NCBI RefSeq assembly: GCF_042429235.1
Contig: NZ_JBHMBA010000019.1
DNA from: Arthrobacter_B citreus
Lineage (GTDB): Bacteria; Actinomycetota; Actinomycetes; Actinomycetales; Micrococcaceae
DNA length: 64,000 nt
Reading direction: 5' to 3' (one strand)
The notes beneath the pieces were generated by a model. It had not been told where the DNA came from, ran no database searches, and saw only the letters and a list, made by a program, of their open reading frames with translations. A program made the translations under genes and the position numbers. Each line of letters opens with the position of its first letter. Position 1 is the first letter of the stretch. Positions 8,859 to 15,616 of the stretch are shown piece by piece.

Positions 8859-9917
8859 ATGCGTTCGGCTTCACAGTGCGTCATCGGGGTGGACCTGGGC
8901 GGCACCAAAACGGCCGCCGGCATTGTTGACGCCGCCGGCACAGTGCATGCGGTTGAGTCCAGGCCAACCCCCGCCGCGGCCGGAGCGGCGGCAATCCTGG
9001 CCACCGCCGTCGGGCTTGTCACGGGGCTGCTGGCTCAGGCCCGCGCCGCGGGACTGGACCCGGTGGCAGTGGGCATCGGGTCAGCCGGTGTTATCGACAC
9101 CGTGGACGGATCGGTGGTTTCGGCCACCGATTCCCTGACCGGCTGGGCGGGCACTCCGCTGGCGGCACACATCGCCGCGGAGTCCGGGCTGCCCGCCTAC
9201 GCGGTCAATGACGTGCATGCCCACAACCTGGGGGAGCACTGGGTGGGCGCCTCAGCCGGCGCGGACTCCAGCTTGCTTGTGGCCGTGGGCACCGGCGTCG
9301 GAGGTTCGCTGATCCTGGGCGGCGTCCCGCATCTGGGCGCGCGGGCCGTGGCCGGGCACGTGGGGCATCTGGCCTCGCCCTTCGCGTACGACGACGGCGG
9401 CCGGCCGCTGGCGTGCAGCTGTGGACGGGCCGGGCACGTGGAGGCCATCGCCTCCGGACCGTCCATCGCAGCCCTGTACCGGCGGCTCGCCGGCGGGGAC
9501 GCTGCCCGCGGCGGGAATGCTGCTGCCGGTGGCGCTGCCGGTGGCGCCGCCGGTGGGGAGTCTTTCGCCGGAAGCGTGACGGGACGGGAAGTGGCCGAGA
9601 TGGCGGGCGGCGGGGATCCGCTGGCCCTTCGTGCCCTGACCACGGGAGCAACCGCCGCCGGACAGGCAGTGGGCGGACTGGCGAACATGCTGGATCCGTC
9701 CGTCGTCGTGGTCGGCGGGGGCGTGGCCGGAGCCGGTGACCTGTGGTGGACACCGTTCCGGGCCGCACTGCAGGCTGAGCTGATGGACCCGCTGGCGGGC
9801 CTTCCGGTTGTGCCGGCAGCCCTTGGCTCCAGCGCCGCCATCGTGGGAGCCGCACGATTCGCCTACGACCGTCTTTCCGCTGAACTCAATGCACCTCAGG
9901 AGCACCACCATGTTTGA
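8859..9917 (+). CDS. nanK: ROK-family kinase, probable N-acetylmannosamine kinase
   Basis: A 352-residue ROK sugar kinase with N-terminal phosphate-binding motif IGVDLGGTKTAAG and catalytic region AVNDVHAHNLGEH. The zinc motif reads GHVGH...CSCGRAGHVE, with His at the usual last Cys. A low-complexity Gly/Ala stretch (about residues 210-235, GGNAAAGGAAGGAAGG) enlarges one loop. It starts 2 bp after nanA and overlaps nanE by 8 bp, so ManNAc phosphorylation is the likely job. It lacks the N-terminal helix-turn-helix of ROK repressors. Confidence 0.85.
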   Translation: MRSASQCVIGVDLGGTKTAAGIVDAAGTVHAVESRPTPAAAGAAAILATAVGLVTGLLAQARAAGLDPVAVGIGSAGVIDTVDGSVVSATDSLTGWAGTPLAAHIAAESGLPAYAVNDVHAHNLGEHWVGASAGADSSLLVAVGTGVGGSLILGGVPHLGARAVAGHVGHLASPFAYDDGGRPLACSCGRAGHVEAIASGPSIAALYRRLAGGDAARGGNAAAGGAAGGAAGGESFAGSVTGREVAEMAGGGDPLALRALTTGATAAGQAVGGLANMLDPSVVVVGGGVAGAGDLWWTPFRAALQAELMDPLAGLPVVPAALGSSAAIVGAARFAYDRLSAELNAPQEHHHV

Positions 9918-10584
9918 CCTTTCCGTACTGGCTTCCGGGCTGATCGTTTCCTGCCAGGCGTATCCCGGAGAGCCGCTGCGCGATCCGCGGACGATGGCGC
10001 AGATGGCGCAGGCCGCCGTCATCGGCGGTGCCGTAGGAGTGCGGATCCAGGGCATCGAGGACCTGGAACAAACCCGCATGGCCGTTGATGTGCCGATGAT
10101 CGGACTGTGGAAAGACGGGACCGACGGCGTGTTCATTACTCCCACGCTCGACCACGCGCTGGCCTGCGCCGCGGCCGGGTCCGACATCGTGGCCATTGAC
10201 GGCACGCGCCGGCCGCGGCCGGACGGCCGCAGCCTCGCCGAAACCATCACGGCCCTGCATGAACAGACCGGGGCACTGGTGATGGCGGACTGCGGGTCCG
10301 CTGCCGATGCCAAGGCGGCGGCCGACGCCGGAGCTGACGTCATTGGCACGACGCTTGCCGGCTACACCGGCGAGCGGCCGAAGACCGACGGCCCGGACCT
10401 TGAGCTGATCGCGGAGATTGCGGCCCTCGATCTGGGCCGGCCGCTGATTGCCGAAGGGCGGATCCACACCCCGGCGCAGGCACGGGCTTGCCTGGACGCG
10501 GGGGCGTTCGCCGTCGTCGTCGGGACTGCCATCACGCACCCGACCACCATCACCGGTTGGTTCGCCGGGGCGCTGCAGGGCTAG
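9910..10584 (+). CDS. nanE: N-acetylmannosamine-6-phosphate 2-epimerase
   Basis: A 224-residue TIM-barrel protein of the NanE family. Conserved pieces are SCQAYPGEPLRDP near the N-terminus, the catalytic Lys in MIGLWKDG, DIVAIDGTRRPRP, and the Glu in AEGRIHTPAQA. It turns ManNAc-6-P into GlcNAc-6-P, the substrate of NagA encoded on the other strand at the window start. The ATG is preceded by AGGAG and overlaps the end of nanK. Confidence 0.92.
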   Translation: MFDLSVLASGLIVSCQAYPGEPLRDPRTMAQMAQAAVIGGAVGVRIQGIEDLEQTRMAVDVPMIGLWKDGTDGVFITPTLDHALACAAAGSDIVAIDGTRRPRPDGRSLAETITALHEQTGALVMADCGSAADAKAAADAGADVIGTTLAGYTGERPKTDGPDLELIAEIAALDLGRPLIAEGRIHTPAQARACLDAGAFAVVVGTAITHPTTITGWFAGALQG

Positions 10585-10618
10585 AGTCCGAAGGGACAGC
10601 TCTGATTGGAAGGACACC

Positions 10619-11182
10619 ATGGACCTCGACGACCTGCTTGCGGCATTGAACGCCGGCCAGACCATCACCGGAGGCTCCCCGCTGCATGCTGCCATGCACG
10701 AGGTTAGCCAGGAGGCACTGCGGATCACCGGCGAGCTGAACAGCGGATACCAGGAACCGGCACGGGTCCGGGAACTCCTGACCGCGCTGACCGGCCGGGA
10801 AATCGACGAAACTGTGACCGTCTTTCCACCGTTTTCCTCGGACTTCGGAAAGAACACCACCATCGGCAAGCGGGTGTTCATCAACGCCGGATGCAAGTTC
10901 CAGGACCAGGGCGGCGTGGTCATTGGGGATGACTGCCTCATTGGCCACAACACTGTCCTGGCCACGCTCAACCATGACCTTGATCCCGGCCGCCGCACCG
11001 ACATGCATCCGGCGCCCATCGTCATCGGCCGGAACGTGTGGATCGGATCCAATGCCACGGTGCTGCCCGGAATAACGATCGGGGAGAACGCCGTGGTCGC
11101 GGCCGCAGCCGTGGTCACCAAGGATGTGCCGGCGAACTCGGTGGTGGTCGGCTCGCCGGCACGGGTGGTGCGCACGCTCTAG
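10619..11182 (+). CDS. Sugar O-acetyltransferase, LacA/Maa (left-handed beta-helix) family
   Basis: A 187-residue hexapeptide-repeat acyltransferase. The N-terminus resembles the maltose/galactoside acetyltransferase cap, and the C-terminal two thirds carry repeats such as GGVVIGDDCLIGHN, IGRNVWIGSNATVLPGITIGENAV and VTKDVPANSVVVGSPARV. The catalytic His lies in NHDLDP. AAGGA precedes the ATG. It follows nanE by 34 bp, so co-transcription is likely. A role with O-acetylated amino sugars or in detoxifying excess sugar is only a guess. Confidence 0.85.
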   Translation: MDLDDLLAALNAGQTITGGSPLHAAMHEVSQEALRITGELNSGYQEPARVRELLTALTGREIDETVTVFPPFSSDFGKNTTIGKRVFINAGCKFQDQGGVVIGDDCLIGHNTVLATLNHDLDPGRRTDMHPAPIVIGRNVWIGSNATVLPGITIGENAVVAAAAVVTKDVPANSVVVGSPARVVRTL

Positions 11183-11216
11183 GCCCGGGGCTGGTTGATG
11201 TGCCGGTCCGTGCTGC

Positions 11217-11396
11217 GATCTCTCGTGCAGATAAGGGGATCAAAGCGGTCCGACCCCGATCTCTCGTGCAGATGAGGGGCTTTCGATAATTCCTTAGTGC
11301 AGATGACGGGATCAAAACGGCTGTTTTGGCGTGTTTAAGCCCGTTATCTGCGCGAGGGATGCCGGGAAGGCCCGTTATCTGCACGATGGATTCCCT
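11217..11396. repeat. Cluster of five copies of a ~20-bp motif, three direct and two inverted
   Basis: The motif, roughly TCTCGTGCAGATAACGGGAT, occurs at 11221-11240, 11262-11280 and 11291-11310 on this strand and, inverted, at 11340-11360 and 11371-11391. Copies 1 and 3 continue into GGATCAAA(G/A)CGG, so the repeat unit there is about 27 bp. Copies 3 and 4 face each other across about 29 bp and could form a stem. The cluster fills the gap between two converging genes. It resembles a REP-like or bidirectional-terminator element; no coding potential is apparent. Confidence 0.8.
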
Positions 11397-11448
11397 AACG
11401 AGCCGGACGCCGGGGGATTCGGCCCGCCCGGCCCAGTCCATCCGTCCC

Positions 11449-11868
11449 TTAGGGCTCCGAGGCACTGCGCGGAATCAGCGGCTGTTCGGCCCGGACCTTC
11501 ATCTCCTGCACCGCCCAGCTGTTACCGTCCGGATCCGAAAACCCGAAAAACGTTCCGCCGTCGCGGGGATCGATGACGGTCACCTCGCTGGCGTCCACAC
11601 TGCGGCCGACCAGCTCATCCCGGGCCGCCCGCGCGTCGGACACCACCAGCTGCAAACCGCTCATCGACCCCGGCTCCATCTGCTGCTGCGACGGCAGATT
11701 CCCGATCACGATGGAACACCCGGATCCCGGCGGCGTCAGCTGTGCGAAATCCATTTCTCCGTTGACCGTGCGGTGATCCAGAGTGAATCCCACCTGGTCC
11801 CGGTAAAAGGTGACGGCCCGGTCCAGATCGCTGACCGGCAGGACCACCACTTCCAAGGTCCAGTCCAT
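11449..11868 (-). CDS. VOC-superfamily (glyoxalase/dioxygenase-like) protein
   Basis: A 139-residue protein with two beta-alpha-beta-beta-beta halves: VVVLPVSDLDRAVTFYRDQVGFTLDHR at the N-terminus and FSDPDGNSWAVQEM near the C-terminus, typical of the vicinal oxygen chelate fold. AGGAG precedes the ATG. It lies 65 bp after an ArsR-AHSA1-AHSA1 set on the same strand and may be its last gene. Substrate unknown. Confidence 0.85.
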   Translation of the reverse strand: MDWTLEVVVLPVSDLDRAVTFYRDQVGFTLDHRTVNGEMDFAQLTPPGSGCSIVIGNLPSQQQMEPGSMSGLQLVVSDARAARDELVGRSVDASEVTVIDPRDGGTFFGFSDPDGNSWAVQEMKVRAEQPLIPRSASEP

Positions 11869-11933
11869 GAACTCTCCTGCCCTTCCACTTTTCGCCTTGA
11901 TACAGCGGCTCGCCTTTAGACATCAGCTCGCCC

Positions 11934-12422
11934 TTAGGTAGCGGCCCGGCTCTGATGCAGGATGTCGTCGAGTTGGTCATAACCCTCGGACATCCCGGTC
12001 TCCATGCCTTCGGCAGCGTAACCGTCGCGGGCTTCCAGCGAGGGAAACACCGATCGGCCGGTCAGTTTGCTTCTGCCACCGGGCAGATCGCTGAACGCAG
12101 CGTATTCGAGAGTCACTGCGTCCGGATAGCCCTCATACTCGAACGTCTGCAGCAGGAATTCGTCTTCACGGACCGAGTGGAAGACACCGCGGAACGCATA
12201 CTCCGCGCCGTCGTCCCCTGCCTGTACAAAGCGGTAAGCACCGCCAGGGCGCGGCTCGAACACATCGATGCGGGTAGTCAGCCCCCGTGGACCAATCCAC
12301 TGGGAGTAGAGGCCGGGGTCAACGTGCGCATGGAAGACTGCGTGCACCGGGAAATCGAACTCGCGCTCATACTCCACGAAGGGCTTGCCCTCGGGCGCGT
12401 TGACGGTCAGCGGATTGCTCAC
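11934..12422 (-). CDS. SRPBCC/AHSA1-family protein
   Basis: A 162-residue START-like protein of the Activator-of-Hsp90 homolog group: EREFDFPVHAVFHAHVDP, WIGPRG and LQTFEYEGYPD are family landmarks. It is a clear paralogue of its upstream neighbour (shared PRG, GG.YR, F.GVFHSVRE.EF, GYPD.V and RDG..A.GME blocks) and overlaps it by 4 bp. Such proteins bind small hydrophobic ligands; the ligand here is unknown. Confidence 0.85.
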   Translation of the reverse strand: MSNPLTVNAPEGKPFVEYEREFDFPVHAVFHAHVDPGLYSQWIGPRGLTTRIDVFEPRPGGAYRFVQAGDDGAEYAFRGVFHSVREDEFLLQTFEYEGYPDAVTLEYAAFSDLPGGRSKLTGRSVFPSLEARDGYAAEGMETGMSEGYDQLDDILHQSRAAT

Positions 12423-12928
12423 GGCGCACCTTCTCCCTGCAGCGCGCCTTCCTGCAGCTGGGCGAGCAGTTCCTCGAGCCGCTCAAAGCCCTCGGCCACA
12501 CCGCCTTCCATGCCGGAGGCCGCCATGCCGTCGCGGGCATCCATCGAGGGGTAAACGGAATGCGCGCTGATCCGGGTCCGATCGCCGTCGAGCGCCTCCA
12601 TCGTCATGAACTCAATGCTCACGACGTCGGGATAGCCGGAGAATTCGAAGGTCTGGACGGCAAATTCGTTCTCCCGCACGGTGTGGAAGATGCCGCTGAA
12701 GACGTACGGAACACCCTCCGGGCCGGTATGGATATAGCGGTAGGAACCGCCGGTGCGGAAATCGCAATGCTCGATTTCCATTTTCATGCCCCGCGGCCCG
12801 AGCCACTGAACAATGAGATCCGGATCGGAGTAGGCACGGAAAACCTGGGAAACCGGATAATCCAGCTCGCGGGAAAAATTGATGAAGGGAAGTCCGTCGG
12901 GGACGTTGAGCTCCAGAGCGTTGGTCAT
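12419..12928 (-). CDS. SRPBCC/AHSA1-family protein (paralogue)
   Basis: A 169-residue AHSA1/START-like protein with FSRELDYPVSQVFRAYSDPDL, QWLGPRGMKMEI and VQTFEFSGYPDVVSIEF. It overlaps the ArsR gene upstream and the second AHSA1 gene downstream by 4 bp each, so the three are translationally coupled. ArsR-AHSA1 pairs are common in actinobacteria and bacilli, with the regulator controlling the pair itself. The two copies probably arose by tandem duplication. Confidence 0.85.
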   Translation of the reverse strand: MTNALELNVPDGLPFINFSRELDYPVSQVFRAYSDPDLIVQWLGPRGMKMEIEHCDFRTGGSYRYIHTGPEGVPYVFSGIFHTVRENEFAVQTFEFSGYPDVVSIEFMTMEALDGDRTRISAHSVYPSMDARDGMAASGMEGGVAEGFERLEELLAQLQEGALQGEGAP

Positions 12929-13290
12929 GATGGATCCTTTGCCTGGCGGCCGCCGGGTGCGGCCTGGCTGCGAAGCACGGCATCAAGGCCGCGGAACTGC
13001 TCCTCGCGGACCAGCCGGTACTGGCCAATCCATGCGGTGAGCGCCTCCAACCGTGCGGGATTCAGGTGGACGGGGCGGCGCTGCGCGTCACGGCTTCTCG
13101 TGACGAGCTGTGCCTGTTCGAGAACCTGAATATGCTTCGAGACGGCCTGCTTGGACATCTCGAAGGGTTCCGCCAATTCGTTGACCGTTGCAGGACCCCG
13201 GGACAACCGGGCGATGATTTGGCGGCGGGCCGGATCGGCCAGGGCCAGGAAGGCCTTGTCCAGAAGGGGGTCGTCACCAGGTGGTTTCAT
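12925..13290 (-). CDS. ArsR-family winged-helix regulator
   Basis: A 121-residue repressor-type protein: DPARRQIIARLSRGPATVNELAEPFEMSKQAVSKHIQVLEQAQLVTR is the ArsR helix-turn-helix (about residues 18-65). There is no CxC metal motif, so it belongs to the non-metal ArsR group usually found beside AHSA1 genes. It is the first gene of the coupled ArsR-AHSA1-AHSA1(-VOC) operon, and a palindrome lies about 45 bp upstream of its ATG. Confidence 0.9.
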   Translation of the reverse strand: MKPPGDDPLLDKAFLALADPARRQIIARLSRGPATVNELAEPFEMSKQAVSKHIQVLEQAQLVTRSRDAQRRPVHLNPARLEALTAWIGQYRLVREEQFRGLDAVLRSQAAPGGRQAKDPS

Positions 13291-13331
13291 GCAGCGGGTC
13301 AGCTTCTGTCGTAATCAAGGTGCTGGTTGTT

Positions 13332-13345
13332 CAACCGTTTGGTTG
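13332..13345. promoter_or_regulatory. Probable ArsR operator CAACC-N4-GGTTG
   Basis: CAACCGTTTGGTTG is a perfect inverted repeat with 5-bp arms and a 4-bp spacer, 42-55 bp upstream of the arsR-like start. ArsR proteins linked to AHSA1 genes typically bind AACC-N-GGTT-like sites, so autoregulation is likely. Inference from position and symmetry. Confidence 0.65.
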
Positions 13346-13354
13346 ACTACGAAG

Positions 13355-13600
13355 CTACGCGCGGCCCACTGCAGGGTCAAGGGTCTCCGGAGATGTTTTT
13401 GGAGCTGCCGTCCCTGTGCCTTTTCCGGACCTGAAGACGCGGGCAGCGCCTGCCGCCAGTCCGCCGGCCAGCACCCCGCTCAATGCCACGCGCCACCACT
13501 TGGCCCGGATTCGAGGCACAGAGCTGCCTGCGACCAGGCCCCACACCAGCGCCGCGTACAGTTCCTTCTCTGACAGGCCAAAGTGTCCGGTTTCCTTCAT
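13355..13600 (-). CDS. Small hypothetical membrane protein
   Basis: An 81-residue frame with one or two hydrophobic stretches (LYAALVWGLVAGSSVP and WWRVALSGVLAGGLAAGAA) and a basic tail. I do not recognise a family. It lies just upstream of the arsR operator on the same strand and is divergent from the next small membrane protein. Codon use looks like that of its neighbours, so it may be a real gene. Confidence 0.5.
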   Translation of the reverse strand: MKETGHFGLSEKELYAALVWGLVAGSSVPRIRAKWWRVALSGVLAGGLAAGAARVFRSGKGTGTAAPKTSPETLDPAVGRA

Positions 13601-13786
13601 GGCGCCATGCTAGCTGAGCCGCTGCCGGTTCCAAGCCAACCGAAGAATCGGCTTGGCCGGTTCGAGCGGCCCGTCCGGGGTGCGGTATTCCCACCTCCGG
13701 CGGCGGCCCGGAGAATGGAGGAAGCAAGGTTTGCGCCTAGTTCAGGAGCCCCGGTCCTCGGGCAGCAGGCTCCGGTTGGGATCACC

Positions 13787-14080
13787 ATGACCAGTTCTGT
13801 TTCCCGCTCACACCCGCCCGGCGAGCCCGCCTTCCATTGGGGCAGTTTCATCTTCGGCCTCGTCATGCTGCTGCTGGTCATTGCCCAGGGTGTCGCGTCC
13901 GGTTTGGCCGGCTACGTGGGAATGGCCGGACTGATTCTGCTGCTGACGGGGCTTTACGCGTTCTTCACGAAGCGGCCGTCCTGGCTGTGGCTGCACCACC
14001 GCCGCGATGCCGCAATCGTGGGGATCATCGGGCTGGCCGCCTTCATCCTGGCGCTGGGGATTAACCTCGGCCGGGCCTAG
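13787..14080 (+). CDS. Small integral membrane protein of unknown function
   Basis: The ATG at 13787 gives a 97-residue protein with three hydrophobic spans (FIFGLVMLLLVIAQG, YVGMAGLILLLTGLYAFF and IVGIIGLAAFILALGI) separated by a basic loop (TKRPSWLWLHHRRD). Its 3' end overlaps the convergent gluQ by 20 bp. No family is recognised. Confidence 0.6.
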   Translation: MTSSVSRSHPPGEPAFHWGSFIFGLVMLLLVIAQGVASGLAGYVGMAGLILLLTGLYAFFTKRPSWLWLHHRRDAAIVGIIGLAAFILALGINLGRA

Positions 14081-14993
14081 CGGGGAGCGGTGCCTCGAAG
14101 ACCCACGGCTCCCGGGGCAGCTGCTCCAAGGAAAAGGCGCAAAGCGCGTCCTCGAGCGGTCCCGCCGGAAGGCCCAGCGAGGACAGGATCAGGTTGCGGA
14201 CACCGGCCGCCTCCATGCCGGCACCGGCGAGGGCGGCGAGGGTGATGGCGCCGTCGCGCTTGGCCAGGCGTTGACCGCGCGGGTTCAAGACGAGGGGAAC
14301 ATGCGCGTATTCCACCCGGGGCAGGCCGAGCAGCGATGCCAGATACGCCTGCCGCGGGGCCGAAGCCAGCAGGTCACCGCCCCGGACCACCTGGTCGATG
14401 CCCTGCGCGGCATCATCAACCACCACGGCGAGGTTGTAGGGCGGCACGCCGTCATTGCGCAGCAGCACCAGGTCATCAACCGGTCCCGTGTAGTCGCCGT
14501 GCAGCAGATCCGTCACCGTAAATTCCGTCACCGCGCTGCGCAGCCGCAGAGCAGCGGGACGCAGCTTCCGCCGTCGGGCACGTTCGTCGTCGCTGAGGTC
14601 GCGGCAGGTCCCGGGATATGCCCCGGGGGGAGCGTGCGGAGCGCGGGGCGCATCGGCGATTTCGCTGCGCGAGCAGAAACACTCATAAACCAGGCCTTCG
14701 GCGGCCAGCCTGCCGATGGCCGCCAGGTAAACGCCGGTGCGCTCGGATTGCCTCACGGGCGCGGCATCCCAAGTGAGCCCGACGGCGACGAGGTCAAGCA
14801 GCTGCCCCGTCTCCGGGCGGGAGCGGTCGGGGTCCAGGTTTTCGACCCGCAGCAGGAAATTCCTGCCGGTGGAGCGGGCAAAGAGCCACGCCAGAATGGC
14901 CGTGCGGAGGTTACCGACGTGGAGGTCGCCCGTCGGACTCGGGGCGAAGCGGCCTGCTCCTGAGGTCATCGAAGCGGCGGAGGGGACGGGCAC
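14061..14993 (-). CDS. gluQ: Glutamyl-Q tRNA(Asp) synthetase
   Basis: A 310-residue truncated GluRS paralogue without an anticodon-binding domain. It attaches glutamate to the queuosine of tRNA(Asp). Seen: class I signature FAPSPTGDLHVGNLRTA (HIGH equivalent HVGN), zinc ligands in YECFCS and YPGTCRD, and the KMSKS equivalent LAKRDGA. The start may be GTG 14993 or ATG 14969; neither has a clear ribosome site. There is no tRNA or tgt gene nearby. Confidence 0.92.
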   Translation of the reverse strand: MPVPSAASMTSGAGRFAPSPTGDLHVGNLRTAILAWLFARSTGRNFLLRVENLDPDRSRPETGQLLDLVAVGLTWDAAPVRQSERTGVYLAAIGRLAAEGLVYECFCSRSEIADAPRAPHAPPGAYPGTCRDLSDDERARRRKLRPAALRLRSAVTEFTVTDLLHGDYTGPVDDLVLLRNDGVPPYNLAVVVDDAAQGIDQVVRGGDLLASAPRQAYLASLLGLPRVEYAHVPLVLNPRGQRLAKRDGAITLAALAGAGMEAAGVRNLILSSLGLPAGPLEDALCAFSLEQLPREPWVFEAPLPARPGRG

Positions 14994-15072
14994 CTCTCAA
15001 GCTTACAAAAGGGACGGGCAGGAACAGCGGTCCATCCGGGTCCGGCGGCGACGGGTCCGGCAGTCCCGCCCA

Positions 15073-15498
15073 TCAGTCCAGTTCCTCGAACAGGGTCAGC
15101 TGCAGGCCTTCGGGGCCCTGAAGCCGGGAGTTCAACGAGCGCCACGGCGTTTCCCGGGGGTCGGCCACCAGCCGGGCACCGGCGTCGACCGCTGCCAACG
15201 TGGCCCGCCGGGCGTCGCCCACCTCGAAGGCCACCCGCAGCTTCAGGCTCGGCTGCCCGTCGGCTTCGACCCGGTCAATCATGGCGACCTGCGCCGGATT
15301 GGAGATTTCCAGGGTGGCACGTCCGGCGTCCAGGATGGTGACTTCGGCGCCGTCGCTGCCCGAATACGATTCCTGCTCAGGCATCCCGAGGGTGTCCCGG
15401 TAAAAGGCGAGTGCCGCCTCATAGTCTTCGGCGGCGATGACCAGCCGAAGCTGGCGGATGGGCGGCAGTGGCGCGGGACTGCTGTCGGTAAGGTTCAT
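15073..15498 (-). CDS. VOC-superfamily protein
   Basis: A 141-residue glyoxalase-like protein: QLRLVIAAEDYEAALAFYRDTLGMPE and the C-terminal GPEGLQLTLFEEL are typical of single-chain VOC proteins. It stands alone between gluQ (same strand, 79 bp away) and the divergent exonuclease gene. Substrate unknown. Confidence 0.85.
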   Translation of the reverse strand: MNLTDSSPAPLPPIRQLRLVIAAEDYEAALAFYRDTLGMPEQESYSGSDGAEVTILDAGRATLEISNPAQVAMIDRVEADGQPSLKLRVAFEVGDARRATLAAVDAGARLVADPRETPWRSLNSRLQGPEGLQLTLFEELD

Positions 15499-15616
15499 GC
15501 CGGCACAACTGCAGCAGCGGGGCCGGCATTCCCGGTGCAGGTAGAGTGGAGGGCCGCCAGCCGCGGTTTAGCACCGCCGACCTGCGCTCGGTCAGATCCC
15601 TAGGACTACACACAAC

